Origin: an uncultured Bacteroidota bacterium
GTDB lineage: Bacteria > Bacteroidota > Bacteroidia > Chitinophagales > Chitinophagaceae
Length of the DNA stretch: 51,196 bases
NCBI GenBank assembly: GCA_903958045.1
Contig: CAJBRT010000094.1
Coordinates: 1 to 51,196, forward strand
Direction: 5' to 3'
Both the position numbers and the translations under genes were made by a program. The notes under the pieces are model-generated. The model ran no database searches. It was given only the letters and a program-made list of their open reading frames with translations, and was not told the DNA's origin. This document shows positions 8,864 through 18,528 of the stretch, piece by piece; position 1 is the stretch's first letter, and each line of letters starts with the position of its first letter.

Positions 8864-10126
8864 ATGTCACAATCCAATTCAAGACGTACATTTTTACGCA
8901 GTACCGCTGCCATAGCTGCAGGGGTAACAATTATTCCAAGACAAGTTTTAGGAAGAGGCTTTATAGCCCCCAGCGATCAATTAACCAAAGGCATCATTGG
9001 CCTTGGAGGCATGGGCAGGGGTCATATAGGCCTTGGAGGCACTAGGGTGGTTGCGCTTTGTGATGTTGATCAAACGCATTTAGCAGCAGCCGCTAAAATG
9101 GTGGGCAGTGGTGTAAAAACAATGGTAGATTATCATGAACTCATTGCAATGCCAGAAGTTGATATTGTTCATATTGCAACGCCTCCGCACTGGCATGGGA
9201 TTATGTCTATTGAAGCCGCAAAAGCGGGCAAAGATATTTGGTGTGAAAAGCCAATGACCAGAACCATTGGTGAAGGAAAACGTGTGGTAGAAGCAGTAAA
9301 GCAGTATGGCCGGATGTTTCGATTAAACACTTGGTTTAGATTTCAAGATGAGTTTTATGGAATGAAAACAACCGTGAAGCCTATTAAAAAATTAGTAGAG
9401 TCTGGTATGCTCGGTTGGCCATTAACAGTAACGGTGAGCAAGCATACAGGCTTTGACTGGAAATTTTATTGGGTAGGAAAAACAGGGTTAGAGGCACAGC
9501 CTGTTCCGCAAACACTAGATTATGATAGATGGTTAGGTCCTGCACCTTACAAGCCATACAATGCACACCGCGTGCATGGAACATTTAGAGGTTATTGGGA
9601 TTATGATGGGGGTGGACTTGGCGATATGGGCCAGCACTATTTAGATCCTATACAATATTTTTTAGGCAAGGATCATACCAGTCCAGTAAAAGTAGAAGTA
9701 GATGCAGATCAACAACACCCAGATGCTTGTGGCACATTCCGAAAAATTATTTTTACCTATGCCGATGGTTGTAAAATAATTTTAGATGGTGAAGCCAAAG
9801 ATGAATCGGTAGCATACATTGAGGGACCAGAAGGTAAATTGTTTGCTGGGTTTAAATCAACCATACCTAATTTAAAAGAAAAGTTAGCGTTACTTCCAGA
9901 TCCTGTTCCACAAGTAACTGACTTTTTAGAATCTGTAAAATATAGAACCCCATTTGCACTTAATGAGTCCAATGGGCATAGGTCTTGCACCATTATTAAC
10001 CTAGGTAAAATTGCGTTGCAGTTAGGGCGTACATTAAATTTTGATCCTGAGGCGCAGGTGTTTATTGGTGATGACGAAGCCAATAAAATGATCAATCCAC
10101 CTATGCGTGCACCCTACGGCATCTAG
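8864..10126 (+). CDS. Gfo/Idh/MocA family oxidoreductase, Tat signal
   Basis: MSQSNSRRTFLRSTAAIAAG Tat signal; IIGLGGMGRGH NAD-binding; CEKPMTRTIGEGKRVVEAV. The ORF track starts at 8822, which is a TTG codon; ATG at 8855 or 8864 is more likely. Confidence 0.9.
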   Translation: MSQSNSRRTFLRSTAAIAAGVTIIPRQVLGRGFIAPSDQLTKGIIGLGGMGRGHIGLGGTRVVALCDVDQTHLAAAAKMVGSGVKTMVDYHELIAMPEVDIVHIATPPHWHGIMSIEAAKAGKDIWCEKPMTRTIGEGKRVVEAVKQYGRMFRLNTWFRFQDEFYGMKTTVKPIKKLVESGMLGWPLTVTVSKHTGFDWKFYWVGKTGLEAQPVPQTLDYDRWLGPAPYKPYNAHRVHGTFRGYWDYDGGGLGDMGQHYLDPIQYFLGKDHTSPVKVEVDADQQHPDACGTFRKIIFTYADGCKIILDGEAKDESVAYIEGPEGKLFAGFKSTIPNLKEKLALLPDPVPQVTDFLESVKYRTPFALNESNGHRSCTIINLGKIALQLGRTLNFDPEAQVFIGDDEANKMINPPMRAPYGI

Positions 10127-10152
10127 TATTTTTAATTTTCGACAAATCAACC

Positions 10153-12279
10153 ATGATGAAAAAAATATTTTTAGCGTTTATTGTAGCAGCCACTTTTTTA
10201 GTTAGTACGCGCAGTTCATTTGCGCAAGGTAATACTGCAACTGTAGAGGCGACCGTTGCAAAAATGAAGGCTTGGCAAAAAGCAGATTGGACACCGTTTT
10301 TTAATGTATTTAATAGTACAGAAGCTGGCGCTAATGCACCACATGTAAAAGCGATGTATGAGCTAGATGCCTATTTACATGCGGCAGCAACAAATAAAGA
10401 CTTAGCCAATAAAGCGGCAAGTGTTTTAATCAACGCCTTGGATCAACTTAAAGATGTACAAGAAAAAAATATTTTAGTGCGTTCTTATTTAATTGAAAGG
10501 CTTGGTTATGTAGGATCTGATAAAGCCGTTAAAACAATTGCCAGTTATATTGAGGTGCCAACATTTGCTGATGTAGCGGCTATGTCACTTGCTACGCTTC
10601 ATACAAAAAAATCACTGGCTGCACTAGAAGCTGCACTTTCAAAAGCTTCACCAGCTAGCAAGCTTGCCATTGAGGCAGCCATCAAACATTCAAACACTGC
10701 GTTGCCCGCAATGCAGGCAGTTGCATTAACGCCAGCCAAGGCCGTAAATCCAGTACAGAGGTTGTTGGATTTGCAAGATCAAATGGAAACGGCAAAAAGC
10801 CCAACGGCTCAAAAAGGAATCATTATAGAGGCTGGCAAAGTAAATAAACTAGGCGCGCTCATGTTTGCCGCTAAATATTTAGAAACGCCGGCGCTACAAT
10901 CTGATGCGGCCCTTGTGGTGGCTAAATTAGCACTTGCCAATCCAGATTTTAAAGGTCCGATGGTAAGACCTGTTGTTCAAAGAGCACTTGCTTTATTAAG
11001 AGGGGAGGATATTGCTATTATTGCTAACAAGTTGGCTTATCATATAAAAGCCATGCCCTATGATTATGGTTTCGAAAATTTATTTAACGGAACAGATTTA
11101 ACCGGATGGAAAGGCCTTGTTGCCAATCCTATTGCGCGCTCAAAAATGAGTGCACAACAACTGATTGATGCGCAATCAAAAGCAGACGCATCCATAAAGT
11201 CAGACTGGGTGGTGAAAGACGGCCTTCTTGTTTTTACAGGACATGGCGATAATTTATGTACCCAAAAACAGTTTGGTGATTTTGAACTTTTTGTAGATTG
11301 GAAAATCACCGAAAAAGGAGACGCAGGTATTTATTTACGCGGCACACCACAAGTGCAAATTTGGGATACCAGTAGACGTGAAGTTGGAGCACAGGTAGGT
11401 TCTGGTGGACTGTACAACAATCAAAAAAATGAGCGCCATCCAAAAGTGGTAGCAGACAATAAAATTGGTAGTTGGAATACTTTTCACATCATCATGCGTG
11501 GAGCACAGGTAACGGTTTATTTAAATGGGGTACTTGTAACAGATAAAGTGGTGCTAGAAAATTATTGGGACCGGACACTCCCTATTTTTGTAAAAGAGCA
11601 AATTGAATTACAAGCACATGGCACGTATGTTGCTTACCGTAATATTTATATTAGAGAACTTCCAAGTAATGAGCCAACCGTGCTTTCAGATGTTGAAAAG
11701 CAACAAGGGTTTAAGCAATTATTTGACGGCACTCATTTAGACAATTGGGTTGGCAATAAAGCCGGCTATCTTTTGCAAGACGGCACTATTATGGTGAATC
11801 CAAAAAGTGCAGGCGGTGGCAATTTATATACCAAAGACGAGTATTCCGATTTTGAATACCGTTTTGAGTTTCAGTTAACGCCTGGTGCCAACAATGGGCT
11901 AGGAATCAGAACCCCGCTAGAAGGCGATGCCGCTTATGTTGGTATGGAGCTACAAATACTCGATAATGAGGCGGACATCTATAAGAACTTGAAGCCTTAC
12001 CAGTACCACGGCTCTATATATGGCGTTGTGCCGGCTAGAAGGGGCTTTCTAAGGCCTACCGGTGAGTGGAATGAGGAAGTTGTTGTGGTAAAGGGAACCC
12101 GTGTAAAAGTGATCTTAAATGGCGAAACAATTACAGATGCTGATATTAAAGAGGCTTCAATAAGCGGAACAATGGATCACAATGATCACCCTGGGTTAAA
12201 GCGAACCTCAGGCCATATTGGCTTTTTAGGCCATGGAGACGTAGTTCGTTTTAGAAATATCAGGATACTGCCCCTGTAA
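10153..12279 (+). CDS. HEAT-like repeat protein with two DUF1080 (3-keto-disaccharide hydrolase-like) domains
   Basis: 708 aa; signal peptide; alpha-helical repeat N-half; two DUF1080 starts FENLFNGTDLTGWKGL and FKQLFDGTHLDNWVGN, each followed by jelly-roll-type sequence. Confidence 0.9.
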   Translation: MMKKIFLAFIVAATFLVSTRSSFAQGNTATVEATVAKMKAWQKADWTPFFNVFNSTEAGANAPHVKAMYELDAYLHAAATNKDLANKAASVLINALDQLKDVQEKNILVRSYLIERLGYVGSDKAVKTIASYIEVPTFADVAAMSLATLHTKKSLAALEAALSKASPASKLAIEAAIKHSNTALPAMQAVALTPAKAVNPVQRLLDLQDQMETAKSPTAQKGIIIEAGKVNKLGALMFAAKYLETPALQSDAALVVAKLALANPDFKGPMVRPVVQRALALLRGEDIAIIANKLAYHIKAMPYDYGFENLFNGTDLTGWKGLVANPIARSKMSAQQLIDAQSKADASIKSDWVVKDGLLVFTGHGDNLCTQKQFGDFELFVDWKITEKGDAGIYLRGTPQVQIWDTSRREVGAQVGSGGLYNNQKNERHPKVVADNKIGSWNTFHIIMRGAQVTVYLNGVLVTDKVVLENYWDRTLPIFVKEQIELQAHGTYVAYRNIYIRELPSNEPTVLSDVEKQQGFKQLFDGTHLDNWVGNKAGYLLQDGTIMVNPKSAGGGNLYTKDEYSDFEYRFEFQLTPGANNGLGIRTPLEGDAAYVGMELQILDNEADIYKNLKPYQYHGSIYGVVPARRGFLRPTGEWNEEVVVVKGTRVKVILNGETITDADIKEASISGTMDHNDHPGLKRTSGHIGFLGHGDVVRFRNIRILPL

Positions 12280-12367
12280 ATGCCCCTTACACCCTTGATT
12301 TAATGGGAACGATTACTTTACGTAAATTAATGTAGTAATTTCCATGTTATTAAACTCAATCTTTGTT

Positions 12368-12796
12368 ATGAAAAAAGCCGGGCTTCTAATTTTAATACTA
12401 ACTTTTTCTTTGGGTGGCTTTACTCAATCTAAAAAAGACGTAGAAGTGATTTCTGCCGTTGAGAAATTGCGTCTAGCTATGATTAGTGGCATAAAAGAAG
12501 ATTTAGAATCAATAGTACATGATAGCCTTAGCTATGGGCATAGTAATGGAACTATAGAAGGCAAGTATGAATTTGTTGAAAAAATCGTTTCAGGTAAATC
12601 GGATTTTGTATCTATTGAATTGAATAGCCAAACGATATCTGTGCAAAAAGATATTGCAATAGTTAGACATAACTTAGTTGCAAATATTAACGATGGAGGT
12701 AAGCCTGCAGAAGTAAAACTAAAAATCTTATTGGTTTTTACAAAAACCGGGAAAGATTGGAAATTATTAGCGCGCCAAGCTGTGAAACTCGTATAA
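12368..12796 (+). CDS. DUF4440 / NTF2-like family protein, secreted
   Basis: Signal peptide MKKAGLLILILTFSLGGFTQS; LRLAMISGIKEDLESIVHDSLSYGHSNGTIEGKYEFVEKI...RHNLVANINDGGKPAEVKLKILLVFTKTGKDWKLLARQAVKL. ORF opens at 12344; the internal ATG gives a better signal peptide. Confidence 0.85.
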   Translation: MKKAGLLILILTFSLGGFTQSKKDVEVISAVEKLRLAMISGIKEDLESIVHDSLSYGHSNGTIEGKYEFVEKIVSGKSDFVSIELNSQTISVQKDIAIVRHNLVANINDGGKPAEVKLKILLVFTKTGKDWKLLARQAVKLV

Positions 12797-12854
12797 TTTT
12801 TTTTGACACTAGGTCAATAGCTTTATCTAGTGCATTCTATTTTCTATATAAACC

Positions 12855-14549
12855 ATGAAGTATTTATTTTATTTATTTGTGTTAATCGCAAACATGCAAT
12901 TTGCAATTGCGCAAAGTAAATCGTTGGCAGCGGAGGCGGCAGCAACTGCGATGACTACTTTATGGAAAGAGTCATTTAGCGTAGATGCTGGAAAGCCAGT
13001 CAAGTGGACTTATAATCAGAGCCTAGTATTGCATGGTATCGAACGCTTGTGGATACAAACTGCCAATCCTGAATATTTTTCTTTCCTCCAAAAGAGTATG
13101 GAATTATACAAAGCGCAGGATTACAATAGGGATAATGTTTTATTTGGAAGAATTTTATTGACACTTTATAATGTAACGGGTCAAGTACAATATTACAAGG
13201 CTGCTTCATTATTAAGAGATCAATTAAAAGGTCAGATGCTTGCAAAAGAAGGAAAGCTTTATATGGTGCAGCCATTTTATGCTGCCTATGCAAAACAGTT
13301 TCATGAGCCTGAGGCTTTTGATGAAATCGCCAATCAATTTATTTGGATGGAAAAGCATGCAAGAGATGCTAAATCTGGTATAGCAGGTTCTTATGAAATG
13401 GCACTAGTTGACGTTTTGGAAAACTTTCCTGCCATGCATCCAAAACGGGATACGCTTATAGCTATTTTAAAAAGGGTGGCAGATGCTATAAATAAAGCGC
13501 AAAACCCATTAACTGGCTTATGGTATGATGCTTTAAACATGCCTGAACAAAATGAAAATGATTTAGAGTGTAACGCAAGTGCGATGTTTGTTTGTGCTAT
13601 TGCAAAAGCAGTGCGTTTAGGTTTACTACCTACACGCTATTTAGTAGTTTCTACAAAAGGATATAACGGCATTGTAAAACAGTACATTAAAAAAGAAGGA
13701 AAGGGAAGTGCTAATCTAAAAGAGTCCTTAATCGCAGATTCGAAAGGTATAGGTGCATTTATACAAGCTGCCAATGAAATGGAGTGGCATGCAACACTAA
13801 AACTTGGTAAGAAACAGGTTTTTTTGTTAGACGACTATTACAATGCCGAAAAGAAAAAAGACATTAAAGGAGTTGAATATGCCTATCATTATAAGTGGCC
13901 TGAAATGTACAATAATGGTTTTTCATTTTTAGGAAATGTAATCACCTCTAATGGATTGCAAACTAAAACATTGTCTGAAGCACCTACTGTGAGCAATTTA
14001 AAAGATGCTTCTATCTACATGATTGTTGATCCAGACAATATAACAGACAATCCTACTCCAAATTACATGAACGATAAGGACGCCCAAGAAATTTATAATT
14101 GGGTAAAAGCAGGAGGCGTACTCGTTTTATTTCACAATGATAAACCGAATGCTGATTTTACTGCCTTCAATAAATTGTCTGATTTATTTGGCATTCACTT
14201 TAATGAGGATACGTATAATCGAGTGGTTGGAAAAGATTATGAGGGCGGTAAAATTGATGTGCCTACTAAGCACCAAATCTTGAAAAATGTGCAAACTATT
14301 TATCAAAAAGAAGTTTGTTCCATAACTGCTAAGGCGCCTGCTAAATCAGTACTAACAAAAGGAGATTTGGTTGTTTTCGCAACCGCTAAAATTGGTAAGG
14401 GTACTGTTTTTGCAACGGGTGATCCTTGGCTTTACAACGAATATACCGATGGTCGAATGCTTCCAGCGATGTATCAAAATGCCGAGGCAGCAAAAGATTT
14501 AGTAAAATGGTTGATAGCACAAATTCCAGTTAAAAAAATAACGGATTAA
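12855..14549 (+). CDS. GH88/GH105-family (unsaturated rhamnogalacturonyl hydrolase-like) protein with C-terminal DUF4350/GATase-like domain; catalytic loops apparently missing
   Basis: 564 aa; GH105 scaffold WTYNQSLVLHGIERLW, NVLFGRILLTLYNVTGQVQYYKAASLLRDQL, LYMVQPFYAAYAKQF, MALVDVLENFPAMHPKRDTLIAIL, ASAMFVCAIAKAVRLG; C-terminal region with VKAGGVLVLFHNDK and GKGTVFATGDPWLYNEYTDGR. Confidence 0.85.
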   Translation: MKYLFYLFVLIANMQFAIAQSKSLAAEAAATAMTTLWKESFSVDAGKPVKWTYNQSLVLHGIERLWIQTANPEYFSFLQKSMELYKAQDYNRDNVLFGRILLTLYNVTGQVQYYKAASLLRDQLKGQMLAKEGKLYMVQPFYAAYAKQFHEPEAFDEIANQFIWMEKHARDAKSGIAGSYEMALVDVLENFPAMHPKRDTLIAILKRVADAINKAQNPLTGLWYDALNMPEQNENDLECNASAMFVCAIAKAVRLGLLPTRYLVVSTKGYNGIVKQYIKKEGKGSANLKESLIADSKGIGAFIQAANEMEWHATLKLGKKQVFLLDDYYNAEKKKDIKGVEYAYHYKWPEMYNNGFSFLGNVITSNGLQTKTLSEAPTVSNLKDASIYMIVDPDNITDNPTPNYMNDKDAQEIYNWVKAGGVLVLFHNDKPNADFTAFNKLSDLFGIHFNEDTYNRVVGKDYEGGKIDVPTKHQILKNVQTIYQKEVCSITAKAPAKSVLTKGDLVVFATAKIGKGTVFATGDPWLYNEYTDGRMLPAMYQNAEAAKDLVKWLIAQIPVKKITD

Positions 14550-14589
14550 AAAGTGGCATAAGTGGCGCTGGGACAAGAATAATTGATGT

Positions 14590-16035
14590 ATGATGTTGAA
14601 TAAAAAAACATACGCGGCTATAACTACTGATAATGTAGATGCACTATTTGCACTACCAGAAAAAGTATTGCAGTTTGGAACTGGCGTGTTGCTTCGCGGC
14701 TTGCCTGATTATTTTATTGATAAGGCGAATAAACAAGGTTTGTTTAATGGTAGAATTGTAGTTGTAAAATCGACAGACCAAGGTGGTACAGATGCTTATG
14801 GCGTGCAGGATGGTTTGTATACCATACTTGAAAAAGGCATTGAAAATGGATCAGTTGTAGAACGTGCTACCATTAATGCTTCAATTAGCAGAGTGATATC
14901 TGCAAAATCAAAGTGGGATGAAGTTTTAAAATGTGCTTCTAATAAGAATATTAAAGTAATTATTTCAAATACCACCGAGGTTGGCATTACACTTGTTCCT
15001 TCGGATGCATCATCATTTTTCCCCGAATCGTTTCCGGGTAAACTACTACATTTTTTGATGGAACGTTACCGAGTTTTTGGCGGTTCGGAAGATGCTGGCC
15101 TGGTTATCATTCCAACCGAACTCATTAGTGATAATGGGAGCAAACTAAAAGAAGTTGTTTTAGAACTAGCGAGGTTAAAAGGGCTTGATGCTTCTTTTGT
15201 GGCGTGGATCAATAACGCCAATGATTGGTGTAGTTCATTGGTTGATTGTATTGTTCCGGGTAAATTACCTGACACAGAAAAGAGCGCTTTTGAATCAAAA
15301 GCCGGTTACACAGATGATCTCGCCATTATGTCTGAACCTTACAGGCTGTGGGCAATTGAAACGGCAAGTGAAAAAACGGCAGCCATACTATCTTTTGCAG
15401 GTGCTGATGCCCGAGTTATTTTAGCGCCTAGCATTAATAAGTACAAAGAAATTAAATTAAGACTTTTAAACGCCACACACTCTTTGTGTTGCGGGATAGC
15501 ATATTTGAGTGGTTTTGTGACTGTTAAAGACGCTTTAAAAGACAATATATTTAGGTCTTTTATTCTGGCAATGTTGCTAGAAGAAATTGTTCCACTCGTA
15601 GCTGATGGCGATATTTCTTTGGAAGAGGCGAACGCTTTTGCACTTCAAGTTATTGACCGTTTTTCCAATCAGAGCATTGAGCACTTATGGCTAAATATTT
15701 CGGTGCAATACACGTCTAAAATGAAAATGCGCGTAGTGCCTTTGGTAGAAAAATATGTAAAACAAAATGGGAGGGCACCTAAACTAATGTCATTTGGTTT
15801 TGCTGCTTATCTAGTATTTATGAAATCTAAAGAAGTCGCTCCTCAAAAGTATATGGGTACTTATGCAGGCGTCGGTTATGAAATCAAAGACGACAAAGCT
15901 GCAGAAATGTCTACTGCTTGGACTTCAAAAAATACATTTGTAGCATCGAGCGTTTTTAATGAACAGGTATTTAAATATGTAGATGTCATTGAAGCTAGTT
16001 CCGTAAAAGACGTTTTGGGGTCACTGGCTAAATAA
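14590..16035 (+). CDS. uxaB: tagaturonate reductase / altronate oxidoreductase-like (mannitol dehydrogenase family)
   Basis: 481 aa; VLQFGTGVLLRGLPDYFID, VKSTDQGG..YGVQDGLYTILEKG, IISNTTEVGI, VIIPTELISDNG, KEIKLRLLNATHSL; flanked by uxaC. Confidence 0.85.
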   Translation: MMLNKKTYAAITTDNVDALFALPEKVLQFGTGVLLRGLPDYFIDKANKQGLFNGRIVVVKSTDQGGTDAYGVQDGLYTILEKGIENGSVVERATINASISRVISAKSKWDEVLKCASNKNIKVIISNTTEVGITLVPSDASSFFPESFPGKLLHFLMERYRVFGGSEDAGLVIIPTELISDNGSKLKEVVLELARLKGLDASFVAWINNANDWCSSLVDCIVPGKLPDTEKSAFESKAGYTDDLAIMSEPYRLWAIETASEKTAAILSFAGADARVILAPSINKYKEIKLRLLNATHSLCCGIAYLSGFVTVKDALKDNIFRSFILAMLLEEIVPLVADGDISLEEANAFALQVIDRFSNQSIEHLWLNISVQYTSKMKMRVVPLVEKYVKQNGRAPKLMSFGFAAYLVFMKSKEVAPQKYMGTYAGVGYEIKDDKAAEMSTAWTSKNTFVASSVFNEQVFKYVDVIEASSVKDVLGSLAK

Positions 16036-16047
16036 AAATTTGAAGAG

Positions 16048-17460
16048 ATGAGTAAGTTATTTATGGGTGAAGATTTTTTGTTGCAAACGAAAACAGCGCA
16101 GTTACTGTATGAGGAGTATGCAAAGCAAATGCCAATTATCGATTACCATTGTCATTTGTCGCCACAACAAATTGCCGAAGATATTAAGTTCGAAAATTTA
16201 ACCCAGGGTTGGTTATATGGCGATCATTATAAGTGGAGAGCCATGCGTACGAATGGTGTCGATGAATCTTATTGCACGGGCAATAAGTCTGATTATGAAA
16301 AATTTGAGAAGTGGGCTGCTACCGTGCCTTATACCATGCGTAACCCACTATACCACTGGACACATTTAGAATTAAAAAGATATTTTGGTATTGGAGAGAT
16401 ACTAGATTCTTCAACTGCAAAAGCGGTGTATGATAATGCCAGTGCGCAAATTCAAACGGATGCTTTTAGTATCAAAAATTTAATTCGAAAAATGAATGTA
16501 AAAGTCATTTGTACCACAGATGACCCAATCGATTCATTGGAATATCATAAAACGCTTGCTGAGAGTGATTTTGAAGTAAAAATAAAGCCTGCGTTTAGAC
16601 CTGATAAGGCCATGGAAGTTTCAAGTGCGGCTAATTTTATAGCGTACATCAAAAAATTAGAAGCCGTTACCAATCTGACAGTTTCTTCATTTGAAGATTA
16701 TTTATTTGCACTTCAAAATAGACATGACTTTTTTGCATCTATGGGATGTTCTGTAAGTGATCATGGATTAGAAGAAATTTATATAGAAGATTTTACAGGA
16801 CAAGAAATTGAAGCCATTTTCACAAAAGTACATGGAGGAAAAGAATTAAGTCTTATTGAGCAGCGCAAATTCAAAAGCTGCATGTTACTTCACTTTGCAG
16901 AATGGGATTGGGAAAAAGGCTGGGTGCAACAATATCACTTAGGTGCGCTCCGCAATAATAACTCGCGCATGCTATCTAAATTAGGCCCAGACACTGGATG
17001 GGATAGTATTGGAGATTTTTCGCAAGCAGCAGCGCTTTCTAAATTTTTAAATAAACTAGATAGTGAAGATAAATTGGCTAAAACCATTATCTACAATCTG
17101 AATCCTGCAGACAATGAACTCATGGCATCCATGATTGGTAATTTTAATGATGGATCGGTAGCTGGTAAAATTCAGTTTGGTAGTGGCTGGTGGTTTTTAG
17201 ATCAAAAAGATGGCATCATTAAACAGTTAAATGCCCTTAGTAATATGGGTCTAGTGAGCAGGTTTGTAGGTATGCTCACCGATTCTCGAAGTTTTTTATC
17301 TTTTCCAAGACACGAATATTTTAGACGCATCTTGTGTAATTTGTTTGGCGACGAAATTGAAAATGGTGAATTGCCTAACGATACAAAATGGGTAGGTCAA
17401 ATCATTCAGGATATCTGTTACAACAATGCCAATACCTATTTTGGCTGGAATAACAAATAA
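16048..17460 (+). CDS. uxaC: glucuronate (uronate) isomerase
   Basis: 470 aa; IIDYHCHLSPQQIAEDIKFENLTQGWLYGDHYKWRAMRTNGV, CTTDDPIDSLEYH, LLHFAEWDWEKGWVQQYHLGALRNNNSRM. Confidence 0.96.
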   Translation: MSKLFMGEDFLLQTKTAQLLYEEYAKQMPIIDYHCHLSPQQIAEDIKFENLTQGWLYGDHYKWRAMRTNGVDESYCTGNKSDYEKFEKWAATVPYTMRNPLYHWTHLELKRYFGIGEILDSSTAKAVYDNASAQIQTDAFSIKNLIRKMNVKVICTTDDPIDSLEYHKTLAESDFEVKIKPAFRPDKAMEVSSAANFIAYIKKLEAVTNLTVSSFEDYLFALQNRHDFFASMGCSVSDHGLEEIYIEDFTGQEIEAIFTKVHGGKELSLIEQRKFKSCMLLHFAEWDWEKGWVQQYHLGALRNNNSRMLSKLGPDTGWDSIGDFSQAAALSKFLNKLDSEDKLAKTIIYNLNPADNELMASMIGNFNDGSVAGKIQFGSGWWFLDQKDGIIKQLNALSNMGLVSRFVGMLTDSRSFLSFPRHEYFRRILCNLFGDEIENGELPNDTKWVGQIIQDICYNNANTYFGWNNK

Positions 17461-17517
17461 TCTACTTTTTTATTTCATTTCATATTATCTTGTAAATCAA
17501 ACGGGTAAGAAATAAGT

Positions 17518-18528
17518 ATGAAAAAAGTATTTTGTTTTGGGGAAATTTTACTTCGAATGTCACCCGTATTAGATCAGGGCTGGATTAACAGTGCTTCTAT
17601 GCCGGTGCATTTAGGTGGCGCAGAACTCAATGTAGCAAAGGCTTTGGCTGGATGGCAGCAACCGGTTACGTATATGTCTGCAATGCCAGACAATTATTTA
17701 TCTAAAGAAATTGCAGCGTCAATTGCTGCTAGTCATATTGGCGTAGAAGCCATGCAATATTGTGGCGACCGTATAGGCATTTACTTTTTACCACAAGGGG
17801 CCGATTTAAAAAATGCCGGTGTTATTTACGACCGTGCACATGCTTCATTTTCAACAGCTTTATTCCCGGGAAAAATAAATTGGGATGCTTTACTGGAAGG
17901 TTCTGATTGGTTTCATTTTAGTGCCATTAGTCCGGCTTTAACAGCGCAGGCTGCCGAACTTTGTTTGGATGCATTAAAAGCTGCAAAGCGATTAGGGCTT
18001 ACCATTTCTGTAGATTTAAATTACCGCGCTAAACTTTGGAAATATGGCAAGCAACCTGCCCAGGTAATGCCAGAACTTGTTGCTTACGCCGATGTAATTA
18101 TGGGTAATATTTGGAGCGCTAAAGATCTTCTGGGTATTCATGTTCCAGCTGGTGCAGAAAGCGCTACTAGTAAAGAAGCGTTCGCTGCATGTGCTAAGGA
18201 AACGGCTGCTGTACTATTTGCGCAAAACGCGTCCTGTAAAGTGGTAGCCAATACCTTTAGGTTTACACCAGAAGGATTGGGCGTGCATTATTATGCGGCA
18301 CTTGATACAAGAGAGGAGCAGGCGGTATCAGTAAGTTTTGATGCAAATTCAGTAATCGATAAAGTAGGTAGTGGCGACTGTTTTATGGCAGGGCTTATAT
18401 ACGGCATTCATAATGGACATGCGTATCAGGAAACGATAAATTATGCAGCTTCGGCAGCTTTTGGTAAATTGCAAGAACTAGGAGATAGCACCAAACAAAC
18501 CATCAGTCAAATTAAATCAAGGTATTAA
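17518..18528 (+). CDS. kdgK: 2-dehydro-3-deoxygluconokinase (PfkB family)
   Basis: 336 aa; CFGEILLRMSP, LGGAELNVAKAL, SVDLNYRAKLW, DKVGSGDCFMAGLIYG. Confidence 0.93.
   Translation: MKKVFCFGEILLRMSPVLDQGWINSASMPVHLGGAELNVAKALAGWQQPVTYMSAMPDNYLSKEIAASIAASHIGVEAMQYCGDRIGIYFLPQGADLKNAGVIYDRAHASFSTALFPGKINWDALLEGSDWFHFSAISPALTAQAAELCLDALKAAKRLGLTISVDLNYRAKLWKYGKQPAQVMPELVAYADVIMGNIWSAKDLLGIHVPAGAESATSKEAFAACAKETAAVLFAQNASCKVVANTFRFTPEGLGVHYYAALDTREEQAVSVSFDANSVIDKVGSGDCFMAGLIYGIHNGHAYQETINYAASAAFGKLQELGDSTKQTISQIKSRY

Noticed and set aside
9757-10095. 112-aa antisense ORF in the Gfo/Idh/MocA gene
   Set aside because: Shadow ORF opposite a conserved oxidoreductase; no domain or plausible start context.
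12317-12326. TTTACGTAAA palindrome upstream of the NTF2-like gene
   Set aside because: Short 10-bp AT-rich palindrome; insufficient evidence for an operator.
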